Positions 55,372 to 63,443 of a stretch of 64,000 nucleotides of DNA are shown one piece after another (the stretch's first letter is position 1; each line of letters starts with the position of its first letter). The notes below the pieces were generated by a model, which worked only from the letters and a program-made list of their open reading frames with translations, was not told where the DNA came from and did not search any database. The DNA comes from Yoonia sp. BS5-3 (GTDB lineage: Bacteria; Pseudomonadota; Alphaproteobacteria; Rhodobacterales; Rhodobacteraceae), in assembly GCF_038069655.2 (NCBI RefSeq), contig NZ_CP150951.2, positions 3,560,001-3,624,000 of the forward strand, written 5' to 3'. Made by a program: the position numbers and the translations under genes.

Positions 55372-57156
55372 TCAGTTTGACGTGAGTGTTACACCGACTG
55401 ATTGCGCGCTGTCCATCTGTGGCCGCAACCCAAGCAGCGGCGCAACGCGCCTGATCATCTCGGCGGCGACAGGCACAGCCGTCCAACCGGCAGTGCGGCG
55501 ATCTTCGCCCAGCGTGTGGATCTCCGGCTCGTCCAGCGTCACGATCAGCACATATTCAGGATCATTGGCAGGGAACACGCTTGCGAATGTCGCGATCACC
55601 TTGTCATCATAATAGCCGCCGCCATTTTCGCGCGGCTTATCGGCGGTCCCCGTCTTACCGCCTACCAGATAGCCCTGCACATCCCCAAAAGAGGCGGTCC
55701 CGCGCGAGACCACTTGCCGCAACATCTGCACCGAGCGCCGCGCCACGGCTTCGGACATCACCCGCGGTCCAGGCGCGGGGTTTGGGGTGCGCAGCAAAGT
55801 CGGTGTCACCTGCGTACCGCCATTGGCGATGGTCGCATAGGCCGCAGCCAAATGCAGCGGCGAGGCCGACAGCCCGTGCCCGTAAGAAATTGTCATTGCC
55901 GAGATTTCAGACCAGTTTGGCGGCAAAAGCGGTTTACCCGTAGGCGCTTCGATCATCTCAACCGGGGTTGGCTGGAAAAACCCAAGCGCGCCCAGAAAAT
56001 CGCGCTGCCGTTCGGCCCCGATTTGCATGGCGATGCGCGCCGTCCCGATATTTGAGGATTCCACGATCACATCAGTGGCCGACAATTCAGGCCCGTAATC
56101 ATGGAAATCCCGGATGCGGAAACGGCCCCAGGTCAAAGGCCCTTGCGTGTCGATCATGGTGTTGGGGTTGATCAAACCCAGTTCCATCGCTTGGGCGACC
56201 GCAAAGATTTTGAAGGTCGAACCCAGCTCATAGACCCCCTGCACCGCGCGGTTAAACAGCGGGCTGTCCGATTGATCACCCTCAAGCAGCACCCGCGGGC
56301 GGTTATTGGGGTCAAAATCCGGCAAGGACACCATTGAGATAATCTCGCCAGTATGCGCATCCATCAGGATCGAGGTGGCGCCTTTGGCGTTCATGATGGT
56401 CATGCCGCCTGCCAGCACCTGTTCGGCGGCGGCCTGCACGGTCAGATCGATGGACAGCTCAAGCGGCGCGCCCTCATTGGCGGGATCGCGTAAGTAAGCG
56501 TCAAACTGGCGTTCGACCCCCGCCACGCCGATCACCTCGGCGCTGGCCACCCCTTCGCGACCGTAAGAGGCCCCGCCCAGGATATGCGCCGCAATCGGAC
56601 CGTTTGGATAAAGCCGCATCTCACGCGGGCCGAACAGCAAGCCGGGGCTGCCGATATCATGCACGGCCTGCATCTGTTCGGGGCTGATTTGCCGGCGAAT
56701 CCACAAAAATTTGCGCGAGCCGGTGAAATCGGTCAGCAGCTCATCGGCATCAAGTTCGGGAAAGATCTTGACCAATTCGGTCGCAGCATGGACCGGGTTG
56801 ATCATGTCCTGGGGATGCGCATAAAGCGAATGCGTCGCCAGGTTCGTCGCCAGAATACGTCCATTTCTGTCAACAATATCAGACCGCTGCCCGATAATCG
56901 GATTGCCAACTGCGCTTGCGCGCGGCTCTTCCGGCACGGAGGAGGCCAGCGTGCCCATCCGCATCCCAATGGCCCCGAAGGCCAGGAAAAACGCAAGCCC
57001 CAACACCAACAGCCGTCCTTCGGCGCGCTGACGCTGCTTGTCGGCCATTTCCTCATGCCGCTTGCGCCGGTTTTCCGCTTCGATCGCGTCCGGGTTTTCG
57101 CCCTTTTCGCGGGCTTTCAGGATGCGGGCCAAAGGCCGCAGCGGCGTGCGCGTCAT
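55372..57156 (-). CDS. ftsI: Septal transpeptidase FtsI (PBP3)
   Basis: 594-residue class B penicillin-binding protein of the divisome. One membrane helix at about 48-66 (LLVLGLAFFLAFGAIGMRMG) anchors it. The catalytic motifs are S313-T-F-K316 (LGSTFKIFA), S367-S-N369 (VESSNIGTA) and K501-T-G503 (GGKTGTADKP). The ATG overlaps the ftsL stop by four bases (ATGA). FtsW, its glycosyltransferase partner, is encoded further along the cluster. Confidence 0.98.
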   Translation of the reverse strand: MTRTPLRPLARILKAREKGENPDAIEAENRRKRHEEMADKQRQRAEGRLLVLGLAFFLAFGAIGMRMGTLASSVPEEPRASAVGNPIIGQRSDIVDRNGRILATNLATHSLYAHPQDMINPVHAATELVKIFPELDADELLTDFTGSRKFLWIRRQISPEQMQAVHDIGSPGLLFGPREMRLYPNGPIAAHILGGASYGREGVASAEVIGVAGVERQFDAYLRDPANEGAPLELSIDLTVQAAAEQVLAGGMTIMNAKGATSILMDAHTGEIISMVSLPDFDPNNRPRVLLEGDQSDSPLFNRAVQGVYELGSTFKIFAVAQAMELGLINPNTMIDTQGPLTWGRFRIRDFHDYGPELSATDVIVESSNIGTARIAMQIGAERQRDFLGALGFFQPTPVEMIEAPTGKPLLPPNWSEISAMTISYGHGLSASPLHLAAAYATIANGGTQVTPTLLRTPNPAPGPRVMSEAVARRSVQMLRQVVSRGTASFGDVQGYLVGGKTGTADKPRENGGGYYDDKVIATFASVFPANDPEYVLIVTLDEPEIHTLGEDRRTAGWTAVPVAAEMIRRVAPLLGLRPQMDSAQSVGVTLTSN

Positions 57157-57512
57157 AGGTCATTCTCCAACGCGGCAAGATCATCGGCGGACAGCTCAAT
57201 CGGGTTCGTGATCGGCGCAATGGGCGGCAGCGGATAGATTACCTGATCAACGGCGCCAAAGGCCTCGGGCATCAGTGGCAACAGGCCCAGTCGGTCGAAA
57301 TTCAGGTCCGCCAGATCGGTCAGCCGGTCGGGCCGGTTCAGATAGGCCCATTCTGCCCGCAGCATGCCCAAACGCTCATGCGCGCCGCCGATTTGCACAT
57401 GCAAATTGCGCACATCCTTGATCGCCGCCTGCGTTTTGTAATTTTCCTGATAGGCCCAAAAGGCCAGCCCGATCACCGCCAAGGCGGCCATCACATAAAA
57501 CAAACCACGCAT
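57153..57512 (-). CDS. ftsL: Cell division protein FtsL
   Basis: 119 residues. The short cytoplasmic tail and membrane helix (FYVMAALAVIGLAFWAYQE) are followed by a heptad-type helix (IKDVRNLHVQIGGAHERLG) and a conserved WAYLNRPDRL segment, the usual alphaproteobacterial FtsL pattern. It bridges FtsQ and FtsI in the divisome. It starts within the rsmH stop (TAATG) and its own stop overlaps ftsI. Confidence 0.93.
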   Translation of the reverse strand: MRGLFYVMAALAVIGLAFWAYQENYKTQAAIKDVRNLHVQIGGAHERLGMLRAEWAYLNRPDRLTDLADLNFDRLGLLPLMPEAFGAVDQVIYPLPPIAPITNPIELSADDLAALENDL

Positions 57513-58492
57513 TACCTGCCCCCCTTTCGTTTCTTCATTGGCATGCCCAGCGCACCTGGGTCGATATCCTCGGCCGGTGCGTCCGTGCGGATCGCCACCC
57601 GCAATTTGGACGAGCGCGCACGCGGATTTTCTGCCAGCTCTTGGTCATCCGGCCCAATCGCCTTGCGCTTTTCAATCCGCCAGGCCGGAGTGATCTGCGC
57701 CGTTTCGGGCGCGTAACGATTGGCATTGGCCGTATTGCCGGACCGAGCCTGCAAGAACCTTTTGACCATCCGGTCCTCGACCGAATGAAAGGTCACGACT
57801 GCCAATTGCCCGCCCGGCTTTAAGGCCCGCTCAGCAGCCATTAGCCCCTGCGCCAATTCTTCATATTCGTTGTTCACCGCGATCCGCAGCGCCTGAAAGG
57901 TCCGCGTGGCCGGGTGCGATTGCCCCGGTTTGGCGCGCGGCAGGCAGCCTTCGACAACCTTTGCCAATTGCAAAGTTGTGGTCAGCGGGCGCGCAGCTAC
58001 AATTGCCTTGGCGATCCGGCGCGAGGCGCGCTCTTCCCCGAAAAGATAAATGATATCAGCCAGTTCAGCTTCGCTGGCTTCATTGCACAGATCAGCCGCT
58101 GAGACCCCCGATTGCGACATCCGCATATCCAGCGGCCCGTCGCGCATGAAGGAAAAGCCGCGTGCGGCGATATCCAGCTGCATCGAACTGACCCCAAGAT
58201 CCAGCACGACCCCATCCAGATCCGACGCGTATTCATCGAGTTTGGAAAACACACCCGCCACCGTTTCGATCCGGTCGCCGAAGTCACCGATCCATGCCGC
58301 CGCCATCTCAAAGGCCAGGGGGTCACGGTCAACGCCGATCACCTTATCCGCGCCAGCGGCCAGCAGTGCGCGCGTATAGCCCCCATTGCCAAAGGTGCCA
58401 TCAAGCCAGACCCCAGAAACGGGCGAAACCGCTGCGATGAGCGGTCTGATCAGGACGGGAATGTGAGGTGAAGTGGACGCGGCAGCAGTCAT
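57512..58492 (-). CDS. rsmH: 16S rRNA m4C1402 methyltransferase RsmH (MraW)
   Basis: 326-residue S-adenosylmethionine-dependent methyltransferase that methylates N4 of C1402 in 16S rRNA. The cofactor loop is [20 protein letters not shown], followed by [15 protein letters not shown], and [12 protein letters not shown] and [14 protein letters not shown] are diagnostic. [17 protein letters not shown] is the C-terminal family block. It follows mraZ by five bases and its stop shares one base with the ftsL start. Confidence 0.98.
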   Translation of the reverse strand: MTAAASTSPHIPVLIRPLIAAVSPVSGVWLDGTFGNGGYTRALLAAGADKVIGVDRDPLAFEMAAAWIGDFGDRIETVAGVFSKLDEYASDLDGVVLDLGVSSMQLDIAARGFSFMRDGPLDMRMSQSGVSAADLCNEASEAELADIIYLFGEERASRRIAKAIVAARPLTTTLQLAKVVEGCLPRAKPGQSHPATRTFQALRIAVNNEYEELAQGLMAAERALKPGGQLAVVTFHSVEDRMVKRFLQARSGNTANANRYAPETAQITPAWRIEKRKAIGPDDQELAENPRARSSKLRVAIRTDAPAEDIDPGALGMPMKKRKGGR

Positions 58493-58497
58493 TGTCC

Positions 58498-58992
58498 CTA
58501 CTCATCCAGCAGGATGAGCGGATCAAAGCCATCCTCCTGCTCTTCAAGCCAATCACTCAGATCTTCGGCTACTTCGGCGGCGAATGTCTCGGCTTTCCAG
58601 ATTTCAAAGTGGTCGCCCAAACCGCTGAATGTCAGCTCGCCATCTGTCAGCCCCAGCTTTTGGCGCTGCTTGATAGGCATGACGGTGCGCCCATCCTTAT
58701 CCACCTCAAGCCGGATGGATTGACCAATGATCAAACGGGACAGTTTTTTCTTATTGGCCGAGCCGCGGGGCAATGCGTTGATCTGATCAACGACCTTGTT
58801 GAATTCTTCAACTGTATAACCATGCAGCTGGTTTTTCAGGTGATCACCATAAAGAAGATACATGCGCGGGGACAGGCCGGAGGTCCACTCAGGGTCACCA
58901 GATTCGAGCACGCGACGAAAATCGGCAGGGATCGACATGCGCCCCTTACCGTCCACCTTTTGGGTGTGTTCGCCTGTAAAACTCAGAACCAC
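58498..58992 (-). CDS. mraZ: Transcriptional regulator MraZ
   Basis: 164 residues, the usual first gene of the dcw operon and a repressor of it in E. coli. I place the start at GTG 58992 (GAGGGACA precedes), which begins the protein with [20 protein letters not shown]. The two AbrB-like half-domains show as [17 protein letters not shown] and [17 protein letters not shown]. An upstream extension of the frame to 59091 looks non-coding. No clear triple GTGGG-type MraZ box was recognised upstream. Confidence 0.96.
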   Translation of the reverse strand: MVLSFTGEHTQKVDGKGRMSIPADFRRVLESGDPEWTSGLSPRMYLLYGDHLKNQLHGYTVEEFNKVVDQINALPRGSANKKKLSRLIIGQSIRLEVDKDGRTVMPIKQRQKLGLTDGELTFSGLGDHFEIWKAETFAAEVAEDLSDWLEEQEDGFDPLILLDE

Positions 58993-59289
58993 TGTCCCTC
59001 GGTCCTCGCCCTTCCCCCCGCAACTTTGCTTCAGATGTGAAAACGGCGGATTGATCTGCTGCCACTGATCAACCCGCCGCCTTCGTCCCATTTTCTGGGA
59101 AGTCCGACTGCGCGTGCCACCTGGGGGGATGTCTGCTCGCTCACGCGCCGGATCTTTGTTGGGTAAGAGCGAAGCCTGTATGAAACCTGGCTTTGCCGGT
59201 TGGGGTTCTTAGCGCCCCGATTTGAAGTCTTGTTCGCCTTACCGTGCAACTGTTGTGACACCACTTCCCTCACCGATCAACAACTTTTT

Positions 59290-59558
59290 GGGAATTCATG
59301 GAACCACATGGTGTTTTGAGGACCCTCAGAGAACAAGATATGGGGTCAAAGATGCCGAATTTGAAATAATTGTGGCGCAACTATGAAATAAGAACACAAT
59401 ATATGGTGTCCAATTGCCGCGAAAAAATAATTCCAGGAAATCCCGCTTTTTTGCAGATAAGGCAGCGGGCAGCATCTAAGCAGCACCGCCAAGACCCGTT
59501 CATAACCACAAATTCCCGGGAAAGTGATTCGAAAATGGTTTTGATTCCATGAATTCCC
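59290..59558. repeat. 14-bp inverted repeat flanking a 241-bp spacer
   Basis: GGGAATTCATGGAA at 59290-59303 and its exact reverse complement TTCCATGAATTCCC at 59545-59558. Outside and inside, the arms quickly stop matching. A loop of 241 bases is too long for a terminator; a paired operator or the edges of a small mobile element are possible. No target-site duplication was found. Confidence 0.6.
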
Positions 59559-59563
59559 GGAAG
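59429..59563. repeat. Three AATTCC-type elements with regular spacing
   Basis: AATTCCAGGAAA (59429-59440), AATTCCCGGGAAA (59511-59523) and AATTCCCGGAAG (59552-59563). Each contains TTCC and GGAA facing each other. Start-to-start distances are 82 and 41 bases, i.e. a 2:1 ratio near four helical turns. This may be a set of operators for an unknown regulator. Confidence 0.45.
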
Positions 59564-59643
59564 CGTGTGCTTCTTGCATCATTTCAGGCGACGTACAGCC
59601 AGGGTTGACCGGCCATATGTTCCAAACACCGCCAATTTGATTT

Positions 59644-59687
59644 CTGAGTAAAAAAGTCAGATTGACTTATCCGATTAAATTACTCAG
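59644..59687 (+). promoter_or_regulatory. Iron-box (TGA-N9-TCA) with nested inverted repeats before hemP
   Basis: CTGA-N9-TCAG (59644-59660) fits the TGA-N9-TCA iron-responsive box described for RirA-type control in alphaproteobacteria. Overlapping it are two perfect inverted pairs: CTGAGTAA (59644-59651) with TTACTCAG (59680-59687), and AAGTCA-GAT-TGACTT (59654-59668). The site lies about 200 bases before hemP, which is where iron repression of a hemP operon would be expected. Confidence 0.6.
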
Positions 59688-59760
59688 ACTTAGATCAATA
59701 TCCAGCCACCCCGGTTCGCCCGGGCCAGCCCGACAATCGTCAGATGAAAGAACGCACCCA

Positions 59761-59871
59761 ATGCAAACCCCACAGGACCGACAGAAGGACCGCACTGATA
59801 TGTGCTGCGCCGGACGGCCGGGCCGATCCGCGATTGCAGATGGTGCGACAACACAGCGGCAGGTACAGTAA
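59761..59871 (+). CDS. Possible 36-residue upstream ORF before hemP
   Basis: ATG 59761 opens a 36-codon frame that ends in TAATG, sharing one base with the hemP start. The translation has a CC pair (DMCCAGRPG) in an otherwise polar, Arg/Gln-rich sequence. The overlap suggests translational coupling to hemP, perhaps a leader peptide. No strong ribosome-binding site precedes it, and no family is known, so it may be only a chance frame. Confidence 0.3.
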   Translation: MQTPQDRQKDRTDMCCAGRPGRSAIADGATTQRQVQ

Positions 59872-60038
59872 TGTCATTTCAATCAGCCCCCCAAGCCATG
59901 AAGCCCATCGCAGACACGCTGCCGACCTATTTGGCAAACGACCTGACCAAAGAGGGTGATCAGGCCCATATCGTGCTTGGCGATCAGACCTACACATTGC
60001 GCATCACCCGCGCGGGCAAACTGATCCTGACCAAATGA
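59871..60038 (+). CDS. hemP: Hemin uptake protein HemP
   Basis: 55 residues with the HemP family pattern: HIVLGDQTYTLRITRAGKLILTK. Such small proteins are encoded at the head of heme and iron uptake operons and are iron-regulated; in some bacteria HemP acts as an activator of heme-uptake genes. Preceded by an iron-box and the small upstream ORF. The stop overlaps the next gene by four bases. No heme receptor (HmuR) gene follows here; instead the operon continues with imelysin-type genes. Confidence 0.9.
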   Translation: MSFQSAPQAMKPIADTLPTYLANDLTKEGDQAHIVLGDQTYTLRITRAGKLILTK

Positions 60039-60526
60039 ACGCACCGCAGATGAAACGTGGCGGCGCCCCGGTCGGGCATGTGGCCGAGCTGGACGGTATC
60101 GAAGCCGCATCAGTCATCTATCTGCGCCTGTGGTGCGATGGCCCTGACGGACAGGACAGCGTGTCAGAGGATTTCGCCATGGGGCTTGGGCCGGAAAACG
60201 GCGCCAAGGCCCGCGACGCCTTTGCCGAGCTTTGCCGCCTTTGCGCCCATCACGGTCGTCGGCCAATGATGCGGCACGGTGTCAGCTGCAAATGCCTGGG
60301 TGCGGATGAGGCGTGTTTTGCCAATTTCATTGGTGCCGCAGCACAAGGCGCATCCGAAGACGCTATGCTGATCGCCACTTTGATGGTCCGTGCTGACTTT
60401 GCACCGCTTGTCACTGCGCTTGCGGCAGATGTCGGACAGGCCTTTCGTATGATGAACCTTCGCGCCCCAGAATGCATGGCAGGCAAAGACGCACCGTTTT
60501 ACCCACCCTCGACCACTCTTCACTAA
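60035..60526 (+). CDS. Hypothetical Cys-rich protein in the iron operon, 163 residues
   Basis: Not recognised. It overlaps hemP by four bases (ATGA), so it is translated with it. The middle has a run of cysteines and histidines, FAELCRLCAHHGRRPMMRHG and VSCKCLGADEACF, suited to metal or cluster binding. The rest is helical and Ala-rich, with no signal peptide, and ends with another cysteine (APECMAGKDAP). Position between hemP and the imelysin gene points to a cytosolic part of iron handling, which is inference only. Confidence 0.75.
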   Translation: MNAPQMKRGGAPVGHVAELDGIEAASVIYLRLWCDGPDGQDSVSEDFAMGLGPENGAKARDAFAELCRLCAHHGRRPMMRHGVSCKCLGADEACFANFIGAAAQGASEDAMLIATLMVRADFAPLVTALAADVGQAFRMMNLRAPECMAGKDAPFYPPSTTLH

Positions 60527-60559
60527 CTAAAACCAAACTCCACAAACAGGAAAAGACAA

Positions 60560-61822
60560 ATGAAACCCACCTATCTTGCGTCAACGGCACTCTGCTTGGC
60601 ACTCGCGACGCCTGCTCTGGCGGTCGAAACGACTGATGTTCTCGGCACATATGCAGATATCGCCGCAGCAAACTATGCTGACAGCGTGACAACAGCGAAA
60701 ACGCTGCAAGCCGCCGTCAACGCGCTGGTCGCTGATCCATCTGCCGCCAATCTGCAGGCCGCAAAAGACGCATGGTTGGCCGCGCGTGTCCCCTACCAGC
60801 AAACCGAAGTGTTCCGCTTTGGCAATGCCATCGTTGATGATTGGGAAGGCAAAGTGAACGCATGGCCGTTGGACGAAGGTCTGATTGACTATGTCGATGC
60901 ATCTTACGGTGGGCCAACCGACGAAAACGCCGCGGCTGCGCTGAACGTGATCGCAAACGCGTCGTTTGAGCTGTCCGGCGAAACCATCGACGCCTCTGAA
61001 ATCACACCTGCCCTGCTGGAAGACACCCTGCAAGAGGCCGACGGTGTCGAGGCCAATGTTGCAACCGGCTATCACGCGGTTGAGTTCCTGCTTTGGGGTC
61101 AAGATCTGAACGGTCACGGCACAGGCGCAGGTAACCGCCCTTGGACTGATTACGCCGCAGGTGACGCCTGCACAAACGGCAATTGTGACCGCCGCGGTGA
61201 ATACCTGGTGGCTGCGACTGATCTGCTGGTCTCTGATCTGGAATGGATGGCCGCACAATGGGTCGAAGGCGGCGATGCGCGCGCTGAGCTGACCGCCGAT
61301 GCCGATGCCGGTATCGCGGCAATCCTGACCGGTATGGGCTCTCTGTCATACGGTGAAACAGCTGGTGAGCGGATGCGCCTTGGCGTGATGCTGAACGATC
61401 CAGAAGAAGAGCATTCCTGCTTTGCCGACAACACCCATAACGACCATTTCTACAATGGCGTTGGCATCCAGTCTGTCTATCTGGGCAGCTATACCGGCAT
61501 CGATGGCACCGTTGTCAGCGGCCCATCTTTGTCCGAGCTGGTTGCAGAAACGGATGCAGCCCTCGATCTGGAAATGCGCACCAAACTGTCGGACGCTGTT
61601 CTGGCCCTGGGCCGGATCAAAACAGCTGCAGAATCCGGCTTTACCTATGACATGATGCTGGAACGCGGCAATGAAGCTGGCGAAGCGCTGATCATGGGCG
61701 GTGTGAACGGTCTGATCGACCAAACACGATCAATTGAACGTGTGATCGCTGCTTTGGGTGCGGATGGTATCGAAATCGAAGGCTCTGACAGCCTTGACGA
61801 TCCAGAAGCCGTCTTCCAGTAA
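60560..61822 (+). CDS. Imelysin-family periplasmic iron-uptake protein
   Basis: 420 residues with an N-terminal signal peptide (MKPTYLASTALCLALATPAL). It belongs to the imelysin (IrpA/ICMP-like) family, which supports iron uptake and is related to EfeO M75 domains. The GxHxxE motif is present: G170, H172, E175 in TGYHAVEFLLWG. Two helical halves follow: VPYQQTEVFRFGN, CFADNTHNDHFYNGVGIQSV and SGPSLSELVAETDAA match the family. AGGAAAAG lies before the start. The 26-base hairpin after the stop may stabilise this message against the genes downstream. Confidence 0.94.
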   Translation: MKPTYLASTALCLALATPALAVETTDVLGTYADIAAANYADSVTTAKTLQAAVNALVADPSAANLQAAKDAWLAARVPYQQTEVFRFGNAIVDDWEGKVNAWPLDEGLIDYVDASYGGPTDENAAAALNVIANASFELSGETIDASEITPALLEDTLQEADGVEANVATGYHAVEFLLWGQDLNGHGTGAGNRPWTDYAAGDACTNGNCDRRGEYLVAATDLLVSDLEWMAAQWVEGGDARAELTADADAGIAAILTGMGSLSYGETAGERMRLGVMLNDPEEEHSCFADNTHNDHFYNGVGIQSVYLGSYTGIDGTVVSGPSLSELVAETDAALDLEMRTKLSDAVLALGRIKTAAESGFTYDMMLERGNEAGEALIMGGVNGLIDQTRSIERVIAALGADGIEIEGSDSLDDPEAVFQ

Positions 61823-61832
61823 GCATGTATCT

Positions 61833-61858
61833 GGTCTTGCCGGGCAACCGGCAAGACC
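61833..61858 (+). promoter_or_regulatory. Intercistronic hairpin without a T-run
   Basis: GGTCTTGCCGG, loop GCAA, CCGGCAAGACC: a perfect 11-bp stem with a GNRA tetraloop. It sits between the first imelysin and the di-heme gene. With no T-run it is more likely to block 3' exonucleases or tune downstream expression than to end transcription. Confidence 0.7.
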
Positions 61859-61892
61859 TACCTGACATGCGAACGAAGATGGGCGGGGATTG

Positions 61893-63443
61893 ATGCGTCT
61901 TAAAAAGGTCAAATCAGCCTATATACTGCCCTTCGCAATTGCGGCGGGCAGTCTTGCTTTGGCGGATAGTCTTGGCGTTCAATGGGATCATCTGGACGAT
62001 CCGCACCTGAACACCGTTTCCCGCACTGCGGCCGAGGCCACGCGTATTGCAGCAGCCACCGCGATCGCCACTGATTTCACCGCCCCCCAACGGTTTGAGG
62101 ACAAACCCGCAGGTGCCGCCACCGTCCGCGCAATGCAGACCGCCAACGCCTTTTCCGAAGCCTCTGGCAATATAAGCTTTGAGGATCAGCTGAACTTTAA
62201 GGTCGGCAATGGTCTGTTCCGTAAGCTGTGGGTGTCCTCCCCTTCATCCACCTTGGCATCCGATGGGTTGGGCCCGCTTTACAATGCCCGCTCTTGCCAG
62301 CGCTGCCATATTAAAGACGGGCGCGGGCACCCGCCTGCCAATGCCGATGACAACGCGATCTCAATCTTTCTGCGCGTCTCCATCCCTGCCCCGCCTGAGG
62401 CCGCGCAGGTGGATATTCACGACTATATCGCGACCCTGCCCGATCCGACCTATGGCAGCCAGCTGCAGGACTTTGCCGTGCAGGGGCATCCCTCTGAATA
62501 CCGGTTTGATGTCACTTACACCGAAGAGCTGATTACCTTGGCAGATGGGGTGCAGGTCCCGCTGCGCCATCCAACCTACCGGGCCGCTGATCTGGGCTAT
62601 GGGCCATTGCACCCCGACGCGATGCTCAGCCCCCGCGTCGCCCCCCAGATGATCGGGCTTGGCCTGCTTGAGGCGATCCCTGCGGCCGATATTCTGGCGG
62701 GCGCTGAGCCGGATGATCTGGATGGGGATGGCATTTCCGGGCGTCCGAATGTCGTCTGGTCTGCCGAATATGATCAGCCCATGCTGGGCCGGTTCGGGCT
62801 GAAGGCCGGATCGCCCACGATACGCGAACAATCCGCCAGTGCTTTTGCGGGTGATATCGGCATCTCAACCCCGCTGTTTCCGGCAGGTGCAGGTGAATGC
62901 ACTGCGGCACAGACCACATGCCTGAACGCTATCCATGGCGATGGCGACGATCGCGGGACAGAGTTGGATGCCGAGGGCCTTGATCTGGTTACCTTCTATA
63001 GCCGGAACCTGGGCGTTCCGGCCCGGCGCAATCTGGATGATCCGCAGGTGCTGCTGGGCAAGCAGGTCTTTTATGAAACCGGCTGCATCGCCTGCCACAC
63101 CCCCAGCTTTGTCACCCACAGGCTGGAGGACCAACCTGCGCAGAGCTTTCAGCTGATCTGGCCCTACACAGATATGCTGCTGCATGATATGGGGCCCGGA
63201 CTGGCCGATAACCGGCCCGAGGCCCGGGCAACCGGCACCGAATGGCGCACGCCGCCGCTTTGGGGGATCGGCCTGACCGAACAAGTTAGCGGGCACACGT
63301 ATTTCCTGCATGATGGCCGGGCCCGGTCGCTGCTTGAGGCCGTGCTGTGGCATGGCGGTGAAGCCCAGGCCCAGCGTGATGCCGTGATCGACATGACAAC
63401 CGAAAACCGCGACGCGTTGATCGCATTCCTGGAGAGCCTATGA
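61893..63443 (+). CDS. Di-heme oxidoreductase (DUF1111) of the imelysin cluster
   Basis: 516 residues from ATG 61893 (a TTG at 61890 is in frame). An N-terminal export signal (residues 9-25) leads to a periplasmic cytochrome-c-type enzyme with two heme-binding sites: CQRCH at 135-139 and CIACH at 398-402. SDGLGPLYNARSCQRCH and the segment with PMLGRFGLKAGSPTIREQSA are DUF1111 marks. Such di-heme proteins are related to bacterial MauG-like enzymes and occur between imelysin genes in iron-regulated operons, probably acting in iron redox. ATGA at its end overlaps the next gene. Confidence 0.92.
   Translation: MRLKKVKSAYILPFAIAAGSLALADSLGVQWDHLDDPHLNTVSRTAAEATRIAAATAIATDFTAPQRFEDKPAGAATVRAMQTANAFSEASGNISFEDQLNFKVGNGLFRKLWVSSPSSTLASDGLGPLYNARSCQRCHIKDGRGHPPANADDNAISIFLRVSIPAPPEAAQVDIHDYIATLPDPTYGSQLQDFAVQGHPSEYRFDVTYTEELITLADGVQVPLRHPTYRAADLGYGPLHPDAMLSPRVAPQMIGLGLLEAIPAADILAGAEPDDLDGDGISGRPNVVWSAEYDQPMLGRFGLKAGSPTIREQSASAFAGDIGISTPLFPAGAGECTAAQTTCLNAIHGDGDDRGTELDAEGLDLVTFYSRNLGVPARRNLDDPQVLLGKQVFYETGCIACHTPSFVTHRLEDQPAQSFQLIWPYTDMLLHDMGPGLADNRPEARATGTEWRTPPLWGIGLTEQVSGHTYFLHDGRARSLLEAVLWHGGEAQAQRDAVIDMTTENRDALIAFLESL

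Larger units (their letters stand above)
58993..59870. other. 878-bp divergent intergenic region between mraZ and hemP
   Basis: This region holds the promoters of the dcw operon and the iron operon. It contains a 14-base inverted repeat (59290-59303 and 59545-59558), three AATTCC...GGAA elements (59429, 59511, 59552), an iron-box with nested repeats (59644-59687) and a short upstream ORF (59761-59871). No tRNA or other gene was recognised. The part at 59000-59270 carries no clear ORF. Confidence 0.6.

Noticed and set aside
59040-59150. MraZ operator boxes upstream of mraZ
   Set aside because: I looked for the usual three direct GTGGG or TGGGA-type repeats. Only a CCCA/TGGG inverted pair near 59090 is present, which does not fit.
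59298-59369. 23-residue plus-strand ORF (MEPHGVLRTL...) with GGGAA before it
   Set aside because: The apparent ribosome-binding site is part of the 14-base inverted repeat. The peptide has no known relatives, and chance is likely at this length.
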